Shown one piece after another: positions 1-11,109 of a stretch of 64,000 bases of DNA. How positions within the stretch are numbered: the stretch's first letter is position 1; each line of letters begins with the position of its first letter. The stretch spans positions 1,240,001-1,304,000 of the forward strand of contig JAQOOI010000019.1 in the NCBI GenBank assembly GCA_028554645.1. The letters are read 5' to 3'. This stretch comes from Omphalotus guepiniiformis (taxonomy: Eukaryota > Basidiomycota > Agaricomycetes > Agaricales > Omphalotaceae). Under the pieces are notes generated by a model. It worked only from the letters and a program-made list of their open reading frames with translations, searched no databases and had not been told where the DNA came from. The position numbers and the translations under genes were made by a program.

Positions 1-618
1 CTTCCCTTCTTCTAGGATTATCTGGATTAGCTATATAAGTCTTTTCCAGTCTATCCTTTACTTTATCCCAGAAAGCAGGTTCTAAGAATCTGCAAACAGA
101 GTTACTGCCTCTAAATTAGAGATAACAGCAGGTGGCTTTGCAGCTTTCTTATACTCATATTCAAACAGCCTTCTAAACTTAAAGAACTTATCAAAGTTCT
201 TCAATGAAATATACACATACTCTGAATTTAACTTTCTTAACTTAGTCAGAGAACCTCCTTCTTCTAGAGAAGACTCTGGAAAGTTTTGCTTCAAAGCATC
301 TTTGAATGTTCCCCACTTTCTAGGGTAAGCTTCAACCCTTTTCTTTGTATCATGAGTCATCCAGTCTATAGCTAAGTAAATCTTTGCTGCATCATCTTTA
401 ATTCCCATTTTCAGGAATATTTCTTCCACTTGTTCCAACCAGCTTATCAAACTGCCAGGATCTACATGGTCAAAGATAGGTGCCATTTTTAATTTCTTAG
501 GAAGCTTATCATTCTGGATTTTCTTCAATGCTTCTGGGAAAAGTTCATGAACTCCCACAAAAGTTGTCCTTGTATTTGTAACAGACTGATCCCATAGCCA
601 TGTTAACCGTTGTGCCAA
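1..618 (-). pseudogene. Ty3/gypsy-like gag remnant
   Basis: A 178-codon reading frame (82-618) looks like the retrotransposon gag capsid domain: it has a tryptophan-rich stretch 'SLISWLEQVEEIF' followed by 'WGTFKDALKQNFPE', the usual order in gypsy gag. The frame stops at 82-84. The sense continues in another frame to the window edge ('AFWDKVKDRLEKTY', 'NPDNPRRR'), so the copy has a frameshift and is cut by the window boundary. No zinc knuckle, protease or LTR is visible nearby. No ATG heads the frame at 618, so the true start is unknown. It is not a copy of either chromovirus gag in this window. Confidence is good for gag, low for the lineage. Confidence 0.6.
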
Positions 619-627
619 AAGGCCGGC

Positions 628-650
628 AATGCTAGATTCATTCTAGCATT
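628..650. repeat. perfect 9-bp inverted repeat, 5-nt loop
   Basis: Arms AATGCTAGA and TCTAGCATT flank TTCAT just upstream of the gag remnant. It could be a small transposon terminus or a chance hairpin; no duplicated partner was seen. Confidence 0.5.
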
Positions 651-1062
651 GTGGGATCTACTATATAAGCAGTATTTGGACCTTGCTCACATTGCTGCGA
701 GTTGGGCACATGCCATTTTATGACATGTCACTTTTTTGTGACACTGTCCCAGGAGAAGCTGAGAGCTATTCTAAACAAGAAATATAACCTGAGTACAAAT
801 CTGACCAAAAAGAGATGTATAGGGGTAAAACTTGAAATAAACAGCTACTGTACCTTACTGTGGATGATAGAAATGATGAAGCATGGTCTAGATAAGCTCT
901 AGAGCTTCTACACAACTCCTAATGCTGCCCTAGTAGAGGAGAATGTGCCAATTTTGGAGAAACTTATAGGGGACCAGATTTGCAATGCACTGAGGAGAAT
1001 GTCAACTGTCATGATACTGGTTGCTATTTACATGTTCTGGACCTTTATTTAGACTAACACAC
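651..1062. other. gene-free stretch
   Basis: AT-rich sequence with only short unconvincing frames. No domain, repeat partner or RNA gene was recognised. Confidence 0.5.
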
Positions 1063-1775
1063 CTAGAACGCGGACAAAGCGATATATTTCTGTTTTTATA
1101 CCAACCTATACCCAAAGTTCCTACTTTTTGACTATCTAACTGGAAAATTACCTAGAAAACTACCTAAAAAGAATCCAATCTCTGCTCAATTGATACTTAC
1201 TTACTTTTGACTCATTTACTGTTCAGATTACTCTTTTAATTTCAAGATATATGTTTGATTTTATGATTTAGTATATATAGCTTACAGAGTATCTATTTAG
1301 ATTTTCTTAAGCAAGTACTGCCCAAAGCTACAAGCCAAAGCAGGAAACCCTTCTTAGACAAAATATAGCCTGGCTCTTTAGAGTTCAGTTTGAGAAATAT
1401 CCAGTTGTGAAAACTTCTGTAAAGTCCCTTGTGGCAGATAAATTGAAAGAGATACTGAATCTTTGCTGAAACTGCTATTCTGTCTGTGCTGAAACTGCCT
1501 GCTGAAACTGTCTGTGCTGTATCTGAAACTGTTCCCTGCATTGTCTGACCATTGGATCGAGTTTAACTTTGAGATTGATTGTCCTGAATCCCTCCTGAAC
1601 CCTGAAAACCACCCTTACCTTCTGTCTGAATCTTGTGTTTTGAGATACCTTCTGCCATTTTTCGCCCAGATTGAGATAAAGACATCTGTAACTCTGCAGA
1701 ATCGAAGTTCAATTGTTGCGTCTAACTGTGCGGAATCTCTGACAACGCCAGTCACACCTCACCCTACATCATTTT
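1063..1775 (-). repeat. dispersed repeat, inverted copy of 26296-26958
   Basis: The reverse complement of this block matches 26296-26958 with many substitutions. Shared landmarks are 'GCCACAAGGGACTTTACAGA', 'CAGTATCTCT', runs of ACAGT/CAGCA, and 'TGGCGTTG'. Its end also matches 32260-32312 ('TTGGGTATA', 'GCTTTGTCC'), where the tyrosine-recombinase element has split the other copy. It has no coding potential. The size (about 0.7 kb) and dispersion suggest a solo LTR or a non-autonomous element; the exact ends were not resolved. Confidence 0.6.
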
Positions 1776-1789
1776 TGATTTGAGTTGGA

Positions 1790-2193
1790 TTGTGCTCATT
1801 TGAGTATCTCTCTCGTTCATTTCATAGTCACAACAACGGTACCCTCCGCTTATCAGACATGTGGTTTAAAAACTTCATGCTCCTTTGTACTGTTTCCGAC
1901 AGGCCAAAAGCGCATCACAAAGACAATATAGTTTCATGGGTCAAAAACATAAAGTCATTGAATGAACTAAAAATGATACAAAAATTTCTTATTTCTCTGA
2001 ACTTTTTGTAGACAAAGAAACCTAATACAAACAATAAACTCATTGACATAGAAAATTTCACAAAAACATTAGGTTTTAGGTATGTTTTTGGTAATGGAGA
2101 AACTTAAAAGTTTTCAAAACCCGAAAACCCTTTCCAAAAATGAGTACTTTTTTATTTACGTTTTTACCCCCCAAAAACTCACGGGCCGCAGCC
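1790..2193. other. gene-free stretch
   Basis: AT-rich spacer preceding the 2194 reading frame. Nothing recognisable beyond homopolymer runs. Confidence 0.4.
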
Positions 2194-3874
2194 ATGACTG
2201 TGACTATTCAACGAGGTAGTCAGGCTCCCGCTTATGTGGTGTACTGTGGTTTGAACTCTGCACATGGTCTCTTCAATGCCTGGTAAGTCTGATATTCATT
2301 TACATTATTTGAAATGGTAACATGATCATATCCTCAGGTCCACCGTCAATGGTGCTCAAGGAGCTTCTAAGCTCTGTGACACACATCAACATTAACATTT
2401 ATTCAAGTTGTTGATGAGAATGAAACTGGGAAATGATCTGCTAAAGGGCTAATGAACAAAAACCCAAAAACAACCAAAACAACCAAGTCACTCGAAAGGT
2501 GCGAGTCTGAGGGGGTGTTGTCAAAGGTTCTGCACGACCAAACTTATGGCTTCTTTATTAGAACTTTATATCTTTATCACAAGGACTTTATAGTTGAGCT
2601 TTTAAAATGCACTAAGGCAAAAAGTAGCACAAGATGGTTTTGAACAAGACAGGTGTTCACTGCACAATCACAACCAATTGACCACAAGATCAAACAACCA
2701 ATTCCAATAACACAACCAGTTCAATTCAACCAACAATGATCTTTATACAATATCACAATAAACACCGGACTATAAACAGACCAGGGCAACTTTATGTTTT
2801 TGGTAGGATTTCCCTTCACAGGCACGATTCACATTATAAAGACGATCCCCAGTGACCCTGTGACTCTATGGTACTCTCCTGGATTTTCTCTCTCCAGGTT
2901 ACTGCCCTTTTATACATACTGCCAGTCCAAAATTAATAAAAACGGAAATTATAGCTAAACTGTCCTGTTTTATATATATACCTATATTTGTGTATGTAGG
3001 TTGTAAGTATCTGTGTCAAGTATGTCCATTATTACTTGTTATAGATCTCTTTTATGAGGCAAACCTCAAAAATGTGTTTTAATTCCATTATTTTTATTGT
3101 GGGCAATATTCAGCCTCTTTATTTCATTTTTACGGATTTCCTTGACATTTCTAGGGCATCCGTATTCCATAGGATTAATCACCTGATAGAAATTATACCC
3201 CTCAAAGTATCACATTGTTCCGTCAAAGGAACTCCTTCAATTCAGTAGTATTCCGAGAAATTTTACTAATCGAGTTTTTACACCTCCTAACCGGTTTCTT
3301 GTCAAGCAATTTTCACCGGACAATTAATCGAAGCAAATTTCCTCGATCAACTTTTGTTCCTGGCGATTAATCAAGGAGTAAATACCCCAAAACTATTCTA
3401 GAACCTTGATACACATGTTGTACCGTAGGTAATAGAACATGCTTTATTACTCAAATCACAACACATTTTGATTGACAAGGCGGGCACCTTTCAACCCTCT
3501 ATACCCCTCACTGCAAATGCCTAAAATGATTAATCACCTGGCTTTTAATGCAGGTGCCGAAAATCGGCACATCATCGTTCAGCACTGTTGAGCTTGCTCT
3601 ACAGTTCTACTCCGAGTTCATTGAGTCTGGAGCCTCAGAGGTCTTGACCGGCCCTCCTTCCACCAACGAACACTTCATTGTGTGTGAAGGTGTTAAACCC
3701 AGCGTGTACTCTACCCATAAATCCTTTATTATTGATGGCTTGCAAAACCGTGGGTGAGTGGTTCGTAGATTTAAGGGTGGGAGAGGAGATGCATTAAAGA
3801 TTTTTGCTGAGTGGCTCGGAGCAGGCTCTGGTTCGAAAAATTCATGCTGTTCGAGAAAGGTCTTGATTCTTTAC
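2194..3874 (+). pseudogene. broken gene with RNase H1 N-terminal (viroplasmin-like) domains
   Basis: Exon 1 (ATG 2194 to 2282) reads 'AYVVYCGLNSAHGLFNAW'. A good intron (GTAAGT 2283 to CAG 2337) leads to 'STVNGAQGASKL'. Sense resumes only at 3546 after an AG with 'SSFSTVELALQFYSEF', then a second domain copy 'FIVCEGVKPSVYSTHKSF' and 'VRRFKGG...ALKIFAEWL'. This Y-V-V, G-x-x-x-G-[IVL]-[FY], G-A pattern is that of the RNase H1 hybrid-binding N-terminal domain, which is known from fungal proteins of unknown role. An in-frame TGA (3755-3757) splits the second domain. About 1.15 kb of noncoding DNA interrupts the first domain without a matching splice phase. I read it as a pseudogene; the family call is tentative. 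Confidence 0.4.
2385..3545. other. noncoding insert inside the RNase H1N-like gene
   Basis: Sequence with no protein sense between the two halves of a domain. It contains a polypurine-like 'GAGGGGGTGTTG' at 2509-2520, resembling the 3' end of a copia element and the start of an LTR, but no paired end or target duplication was found. Confidence 0.35.
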
Positions 3875-4178
3875 TTGTCTATTACCTGTAGTATGTATAT
3901 GCTTATCTCAATGAAAGTGTTTGTGTTGTACTCTCACTGGCATGCATTGAAACAAGGGCAATTGATTATTTCCTGATCATACATTAAAAAAAGACCTATA
4001 GTGACAAGTTTTTGTAGTCTATAGTACTGCCTGATTGATCAGCCTCTTCTTTCCGAAAAGCTTGCACAAGTGATTTTCGAAGGTCAACATTTCGGTGAGG
4101 ATAATTATTCCGATATTCATTTTCTCCATGCTTCGAAATATATTCTCTAGATTGATTGTATAGTCAGTGAAACTGAAT
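3875..4178. other. gene-free stretch
   Basis: Spacer up to the GACAT target-site copy of the first chromovirus; nothing recognised. Confidence 0.4.
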
Positions 4179-4183
4179 GACAT

Positions 4184-4595
4184 TGTCAGCGACTCGAGTT
4201 ATCAAGCTCAAATAACCAAACACAAAATCTTAGTTTCACACGAGTAAGAGAAGAGCAGAAAATAGAATTTGAGAGAAGAGACAATACAGAGAATATGCTA
4301 AGTACAAGTCTAAACTCGAGGAGTTATTGACTATATACATGAATAAAACCCTAAACCCTGGGCTATAACCCTTGACTAATCCACCGTGTGTCTACTATGA
4401 GTTCGATCACCTCAAGTGTTTCATTAATGATTGTGATCGCCTTGAGGTCTATATGCTTGATCTCGATCATCATGCTACCTACGTGTGTATTTAATATAAC
4501 CCTAGATCTATAGTTTAAGATGCTATCTACTGATAATAAAAGTGTCTATATGTACAAACAATGAGATAAGATGAAAAAAGAAAGTGTTCGTAACA
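4184..4595 (-). repeat. chromovirus 1 3' LTR (412 bp)
   Basis: Matches 9958-10409 almost base for base, except for a 40-bp deletion after 'GAGTTATTGAC'. The deleted segment contains the putative transcript start of the 5' LTR. A G-rich purine tract lies just inside at about 4597-4610 (minus strand). Confidence 0.92.
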
Positions 4596-4702
4596 TGACC
4601 CCCTCCTTAGGGACGATGTCCCCATCGTCCTAACTTCACTGCTAATGCTTCTGTCAGCATCTTCTTCATTTCTACTACTTCCGTACATGCTTCAGGGATA
4701 GG

Positions 4703-7700
4703 TCATAACAATGATGTCAGGAATAAGGAAATTGGGACCTCAATCTTTCTTAACTGAGGTGGTCGTGGTTTAGTGGGGAATTTTTTATGAAACTCTTCAA
4801 TTGCTTCTTTTGCGTTTGCAAGGTTTGCTAATGGTTTCCATGTTTGTTCGTGCCGCAAGTATCCCTTCCATTGGACTTTGTATCCAAATCTCCCTCCCCT
4901 ATATTTCCCTGAATCTACTATCTCTTCCACTTCGAACTCCGGTTCTTCTCCTTCTATCATTGGTGGCGGATTATCATTCTTAGGCTGCTCAGGGAATTCA
5001 GGCGGATGATAGGGTGACAGTAGAACTTCGTTAAAGACTGGATGTATTCTCTTCCAAGTCTTCGGAATCTACAGCTGGTATGATGTCGTTCCAATTTTCT
5101 TTACAACTTCGAAAGGACCAAATTGTTTATCATCCAACTTCTTCATTGGTCGATCAGAAGTCAGATTTGTCGCTTCAAGCCATACTTTGTCATTAGGCTT
5201 GTATTCGACTGATGGTTTCCTTTTCTTGTCGTAATACCAAGTCATGTCTTCCTTTGCCTTTTTGAGTGCTGCTCCTACTTCGTCCCTGATCTTGACCATC
5301 TTATCGGCAAATTCCTGTGCTGTGGGGTTTGCCGACGGAGTTTTTGGAGCTGTTCCCTTATACGGATGTCGTCCCATATCCGCATAGAACGGAGTGACAC
5401 CCATAGCTGAGTGTATCCTATCATTTAACACGAACTCTGCTGTTGGTAACCATTCATGCCAGTTGTTCTGATGTTGATTGATGAATAACCAGAGATAATG
5501 TTCAATCTCCTGGTTCATCCGTTCCGTCTGTTCATTCGTTTGTGGATGATATGCCGTTGTGAAACTTCCTTGAATGCCTAATAACCGGTATAGTTCCTTC
5601 ATAAATCGGGAATGATATTGGGGTCCCTGATCATGAATAATCTTTCTCGGTAATCTGTGTATAGGAAAGATTTTGTCCCTATAGATTCTGGCCATTCCTT
5701 CAGACGTTAACGACATGTGTGTGGGTATCAGACATGTTTGTTTTGTGAAATGGTCCACAGTCACACTTATGGCATTAAAACCTCCAGCTTCCGGTAGTTC
5801 TCCGATCAGATCTGTTCCTATGATTTCCCAGGGGCCTTGTGGAACATTATTCGTGACTAGTGTTCCCATTGGTTTGGTTTGATGGATCTTAGTGGCCTGG
5901 CACTTTTCACATCCTCTAACGTATTCCCGTACATCCTGAGTGATTCCTGGCCACCAATAGTTTCTCATCACCAATTCCATGGTTTTAAACTGCCCTGGAT
6001 GTCCCGTCAGAACCGTATCATGATGCAATCGAATGATCTTTCCTCGTAACCTATTATCAATAGGCACGTAAATCCTATCCTGCCATGTCACAATTCCTTC
6101 CTCTGACTCAACCCAATCCTTCTCTTTTCCTTCTAAAGCCTTATTCACTAGATTATCCCGTACTTTCGACTTCTTCTTTATAAGATCTAAGATCTCGTCC
6201 TCGGGCATCTCTAATCTGTTGATCGAAAAAAGTTCTGGCTTTAAAAGTACCACATCCTCATTGTCATTCTCCCCCGTCTCATGATTGGCCATCCTGGACA
6301 ATGCATCTGGCTTTCCCATCGACTTTCCAGGTTTATGAATCAATGTAAAGTCGTATTCTGATAATTCAGTGATCCATCGGGCTTGTCGACGATTCAAATT
6401 CTGAGGCTTTTTGAAATACTGAAGATTTTGATGATCTGTATAGATCTCAAATGACTCTTCTGCGCCCATCAGATACTGTCTCCAATCTGCTAGGGAATCC
6501 ATAATGGCCATCATTTCCTTATCATAGATCTCGTAATTACGTTCTGTTTCATTTAGAGATCTAGATCTGAATGCAATAGGCCACCATTTTTCATCTATCT
6601 TTTGCAATAAGACAGCTCCGTTCGCATAATCTGATGAATCTGCCTCGACTCTGAATTGTCCATGATCACGGGGTATGGTTAAAACAACTTCTTCAGCAAT
6701 TCTACTTTTGAGTTCCTCCAATGCCTGCTGTTATTGATCTGTCCATTCCCACTTTGAATTCCCAGTCAGTGATGACAATGGTTTAGCCACTTGGCTGAAT
6801 CCTCGGATAAATCATTGGTAGAGGTTACAGAAACCCAAGAAGGACTGTACTTCCTTCTTGTTTCCTGGTATTTTCCATTCTTTTACTGCTTTGACTTTCT
6901 TTGGATCCATCCGCACTTGTCCATTTCCTACAAATACTCCAAGGTACTCGACATTACTGGTCTCGAATTCGCACTTTTCAGGTCTAAGATACAACTTGTG
7001 TTGTTGTAATATATCTAACACCTGTTTTACAATTGACTCGTGCTCTTCAATTGTATTTGTGAAAACCAAAATATTGTCTAAGTATACCATGACATGACCT
7101 TCGTTGATCAAATCCCTTAAGATATGATTCATGAACGCCTGGAAAGTTGCCGGAGAATTTGTAAGACCAAAGAACATAACCGTTGGTTTAAAGAGCCCCC
7201 GATTAGTCCTAAATGCTGCCTTCCACTCATCACCCTCTTTGATCCGGATATTATTGTATCCCTATCAAACATCCATTTTCGAAAATACTTTTGAATCCTT
7301 CAGCTTATCAATGAGTTCTTGAATGAGCGGCAACGGATACTTGTTCTTTATCGTTGCTTCATTCAACTTCCGATAATCCTGAACAGGTCGAAGTTTCCCA
7401 TCTTTCTTTGCGACAAAGAAGAATGGTGAGGCCATCGGTGATTTTGATGGTCTAATTTGTCCAGATTTCAGATTTTCCTTGATGAACTCATCTAAAACTT
7501 TCTGTTCCGAAGGATTTAATGGATAGACCTTGCAATCTACTGGTGTAAAGTCTGGTTTTAGTTCAATTGCATGGTCCCAGGGTCTTCATTCAGGTAAATT
7601 TTGGAAATCGGCTTCATCAAAAACATCCTTGTACTCATTGACGTACTTGTCTGCTTTTGACTCAGTCTTTTTGCCTTTTCCAAAGTCCATACTCCGAAGA

Positions 7701-8533
7701 TATCCATCCCAATTCAGGTAAAACAACCGATCCCCTTCTTCCAGTTCTCGGACTTCAGCATCAGATTCAGGTTTTAGGTAATACGGTATGTAACCACACT
7801 TCTTAGGACATCGGTCAAACTTTAAAGTCGAGTCATTCCAATCTATATTGGGGTTATGACGTCTTAACCAATCGAGTCCTAAGAAAATGTCTGTTTTGCC
7901 TAAATTTGTAACAACAAGTTCAATGCGTTCTGCATGATCTCCCATTACCAATCTGACTTCTATGAATCCTTCAATTGAACCATCTTCATTTAAGGTACCA
8001 TCAGCATTGTATACCGGCATCTTTACTGGTAATTTCTTAACAGTTAAGCCATGTCGTTCTACGAATTCTTTATTGACGCAAGAATCTGTTGCTCCACTGT
8101 CAAGTAATGCTGATGTCTCTATCTGCTTGCCACTCTCGATGTCTTCGATTGTAACAGACAGCTTGAGATCTCTTCCTTTAGTACCTTTTACGAACCGCAA
8201 GTTTTTCTTAAGTGACTTTACAGCTGTGACGGCTTCGCTGATGTCCAATGACTGGATCTGGGCAACCATTTCTTCTGATGCTTCCCTGGCCCAACAGGTT
8301 GGCATCCATGCTCTCAGAATTCCCACCGCTCATTCTGACTCATCCTCCCTTACTCTCTGCGCTATCCATTCTGGTGAATTCGGCGGATAACGTTCTCTCA
8401 CAGGTTTTGAATCGGACTTTGTAGATACTGACGCAAATTTATTCTCAGGATGATTAAATACAAAGTGAAAATTGCTGTCCTTGTGATCTACACTAGACTG
8501 TTCCAATTCTAACTCAGAAGGACCTGTATTCAC
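4703..8533 (-). pseudogene. chromovirus 1 pol: protease-RT-RNase H-integrase-chromodomain
   Basis: One frame with in-frame stops. Protease motif 'ALLDSGATDSC' lies near 8090, then 'GLDWLRRHNP'. The RT block spans about 7550-6810 and its catalytic box reads YLDN instead of YLDD (near 7080), so the polymerase would be dead. RNase H ('EADSSDYANGAVL') follows from 6721. Integrase has an H-H-C-C finger ('HHDT...GHPG...CEKC') and D, D, E residues ('GTDLIG', 'DQGPQY', 'TNEQTERMNQ'). The C-terminus (4960-4703) is a chromodomain: 'EVEEIVDSGKYRG', 'YKVQWKGY', 'TWKPLANL'. Stops lie near 8327, 7583, 7265, 6812, 6730 and 5069; four are TGA at positions where arginine is expected. Confidence 0.88.
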
Positions 8534-9420
8534 TTCTGAGCTCTGACAAAACCCGTATCCGATTTCAACCAGTTCGAGAACCAGCTCGGTGGCTGTTCTT
8601 CTTTCTTCTCTTCCTCCTGCATGTTCAGCTGTCTAACTCTCTGACCCCGCTTCACTGGACAATCTTGCGAGATATGCCCCTTCTGTCCACAATTGAAACA
8701 CTGCCCATTCCTTCGGGCCGCGTCAATGTCCATGGGTTTACCTGTACCCCCAAAGGTCGTTCCTGTGGCGTCTCTCCGATCACCACTTCCTGCTGCTTGT
8801 TGCGGACTTTGTTCCCTTCTTGGTGTAAACACCGGTCTGTTCTGGTTCTTGCGCCATTCCTGACGCCTTCTCCATAGCTGATCAATCTTGATCACTATGT
8901 CTTTCCATTTGTCGTACACTTTGGGTAACTCATTCCTCGTGTAAATGGCATCAATAGTCTTCTCATTAATGCCCTTCTCGATGAGCTGCACCACGTATGG
9001 GTCATCCTTCTTGTACTCCACCTCTGTCAACAGTATCTCCAGCTCCTGGAAATACTCCTCCGCTGTTCCTGCTCCTTGCTTCAACAGCTCCACTTTCTCC
9101 TGTGCCGTTCTCTGCAGACCGGAATCTAGGAACACCTTGTTCAAGGCTTGCTTGAAGTGCACTTAGTCCTTCTGCCACTTCTCGTTGTCTTGGTCGAAAT
9201 GGGTATTGTAGTAATTATTGACCCATCCGTCTACAAGCTTCCCATTCATGAAGGAGATTGCAACATCGATCCTTTCATCATCCGTCGTGATACCATTTTT
9301 CTTATCATGGATATAGGTAAAGAGTCTCCGTCGCCAATTCTTGAACTCAGATTTGACGCCGGTGAAGTTGTCGGGTTTGTTGAGGGGTGATTTTCCTTGC
9401 GAGGTTTCGGTTTCAGACAT
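8530..9420 (-). pseudogene. chromovirus 1 gag
   Basis: ATG at 9420. N-terminal capsid region 'PDNFTGVKSEFKNWRRRL', then a TAG (9160-9162) where tryptophan is likely ('QKD*VHFKQAL'). The rest (8530-9159) carries a basic linker and a zinc knuckle 'CFNCGQKGHISQDC' near 8690-8650, the RNA-binding nucleocapsid motif. The frame ends at 8530 and the protease frame begins in the overlapping -1 frame. About 295 residues without the stop, normal for gypsy gag. Confidence 0.85.
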
Positions 9421-9957
9421 TCTGATAGGGGTAGAAGGTCGGGTAGAATATGGAGATGATGTAAGAGATTTGTATGAAGGTGTGACAGGTGATGGGATAG
9501 TGGTTTCTTCGAAGAGACTGCTAAAGTTCCCCCAAGATTCCGTAATGGTAGAGTTTACTTCGGTCCGTCAGTAACCTCACGAAGAGATTTCGGGACCTTT
9601 TCTGCCTCTAATAAACAAGTTCCTAAATCTGTGCTCACTTGCTGAGTAAACCTGGGCGTGCCTTTCTAGGAGTGCACCTCGTTCCCCAAGCGCAAAGTCC
9701 CTTCTCTGAAGGTCAGTTATCAGACGATGCTTTCTGCTGCCAGTACAGAGTCGGACTCAACGTTACTCTTTTGTACTATAGGCACAATTACTCTATTAGA
9801 GCACAGATTCCTAATTCGGACGGAAACCCGAATATCAAAGGGAGAAAAATGAAGTAAGCGTGTGAAGGGTCAAGAGAAACTTACTTGCTACTGAAATAGC
9901 AACAAGAAGGCGATTTGAATTTGTGTTGGTCGGGTGAGTTGTGTAGCTTTGATCTTA
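9421..9957 (-). other. chromovirus 1 5' untranslated leader
   Basis: About 540 bp between the 5' LTR and the gag ATG, without coding sense. It holds the primer site next to the LTR. Confidence 0.6.
9945..9956 (-). promoter_or_regulatory. putative self-priming primer-binding site
   Basis: Directly inside the 5' LTR the element reads AAGATCAAAGCT rather than a tRNA-type TGG start. It pairs at 11 of 12 positions with AGCTTCGATCTT in the 5' LTR (10106-10117), as in Tf1 self-priming. Confidence 0.55.
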
Positions 9958-10409
9958 TGTCAGCGACTTGAGTTATCAAACTCAAATAACCAAACACAAA
10001 ATCTTAGTTTCACACGAGTAAGAGAAGAGCAGAAAATAGAATTTGAGAGAAGAGACAATACAGAGAATATGCTAAGTACAAGTCTAAACTCGAGGAGTTA
10101 TTGACAAGATCGAAGCTAAAGAAATATCTACCTAAACGGACTTGTTACATACATGAATAAAACCCTAAACCCTGAGCTATAACCCTTGACTAATCCACCG
10201 TGTGTCTACCATGAGTTCGATCACCTCAAGTGTTTCATTAATGATTGTGATCGCCTTGAGGTCTACATGCTTGATCTCGATCATCATGCTACCTACGTGT
10301 GTATTTAATATAATCCTAGATCTATAATTTAAGATGCTATCTACTGATAATAAAAGTGTCTATATGTACAAACAATGAGATAAGATGAAAAAAGAAAGTG
10401 TTCGTAACA
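9958..10409 (-). repeat. chromovirus 1 5' LTR (452 bp)
   Basis: Full-length LTR. A weak TATA-like TATGTAA (10145-10151) lies 34 nt upstream of AGCTTCGATCTT (10106-10117), the candidate transcript start and self-primer. Confidence 0.9.
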
Positions 10410-10479
10410 GACATTAGATAAAACACATTGCATTTGAGAGAATTGAGTTGTGATTTCTGTGGTATCTCTTTGAGTGAGT

Positions 10480-10780
10480 ATAGGAGAAATTATTGAAGAC
10501 TACATACTTATAGTAATAGTTCGCACTATACTGTTGCTGCCTTTTCTTGGCAGCAGCTTTCTCTTCCTTGGTCATAGCTGCTCACTTTTTCACTATTCGT
10601 TCTCGAGCCTTCTCCGGTGCTTCACGTTTGAGCCTAGAATGAATGTGATTAGTTAGTGAACTAGAATGTACTTCAGGATAGAGAAATTGGAGAAAAACTT
10701 AAGATTGCACGATAGAGAGAACGTACTTGCGGCGATAGCGCCGATCTGCCAAATGACATCTATACTGCTTTTCCTCTTCT
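10480..10780 (-). pseudogene. remnant of a small basic fungal protein
   Basis: The minus strand reads a basic segment 'CHLADRRYRRK' (about 10745-10725). A well-formed intron follows (GTACGT to CTAG), then 'LKREAPEKARERIVKK', a stop (TGA), and 'MTKEEKAAAKKRQQQY'. This arginine/lysine/glutamate pattern is common in uncharacterised mushroom proteins near transposons. No function can be assigned; the internal stop argues for a relic. Confidence 0.25.
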
Positions 10781-10783
10781 TTG

Positions 10784-11080
10784 TTTCAAAAGGTACATGT
10801 AGATGTGTTTAAAGTGTCACCACCTAGTAATGGCTGTTTAAATGTTGTTCATGGTAGATGTGCATTGTCTTCTTGGTTAGAAGGAAGAGCATTGAAATTA
10901 GAATTAGCAAGGCTAATGGGTGAATGGTTCTTTGAAGACATTATCTGTAGATGGGGTTGCCCTGATGAGGTTATTACTGATAATGCCCCAGCTATGAGAG
11001 CAATGCTGAGATGGTTGGAAGAGAAGTATGGTATAAAGGGTATTACTATATCTCCATACAATTCTCCTCAAGTGTCTCTT
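10784..11080 (+). pseudogene. Ty3/gypsy integrase core fragment
   Basis: About 95 codons of integrase core: 'VHVDVFKVSP' (first catalytic Asp), 'VVHGRCALSSWLEGRAL', 'FEDIICRWGCPDEVITDNA' (second Asp) and 'YGIKGITISPYNS'. The frame loses sense just before the expected catalytic Glu. No LTR, RT or gag is attached. It differs from both chromoviruses here and is a truncated scrap of a separate gypsy lineage. Confidence 0.75.
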
Positions 11081-11109
11081 CCGCTGTACAATTTGCCTTG
11101 TCAATAGCA

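Larger units (their letters stand above)
4184..10409 (-). mobile_element. Ty3/gypsy chromovirus 1, decayed, both LTRs present
   Basis: Complete LTR retrotransposon on the minus strand. LTRs begin TGTTACGAAC and end GTCGCTGACA (element sense). The 5-bp target duplication GACAT sits at 4179-4183 and 10410-10414, so both ends are original. Order in element sense: 5' LTR (9958-10409), primer site, gag with CCHC knuckle, aspartic protease, RT, RNase H, integrase, chromodomain, purine tract beside the 3' LTR (4184-4595). The 412 bp 3' LTR lacks 40 bp present in the 452 bp 5' LTR. Many in-frame stops, mostly TGA where CGA is expected, make it dead. The chromodomain places it among chromoviruses. Confidence 0.92.

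Noticed and set aside
1293..1783. Two overlapping frames in the dispersed repeat
   Set aside because: Sequence is shared with a noncoding repeat at 26296-26958 and frames are not conserved between the copies.
4349..4359. Telomere-like CCCTAAACCCT in both LTRs of chromovirus 1 (also 10163-10173)
   Set aside because: Under two repeat units and shared by LTRs, so not a telomere or interstitial telomeric tract.
10535..10555. 7-bp hairpin TGCTGCC...GGCAGCA
   Set aside because: Explained by an Ala/Lys/Gln-rich coding remnant on the minus strand; no RNA gene features.
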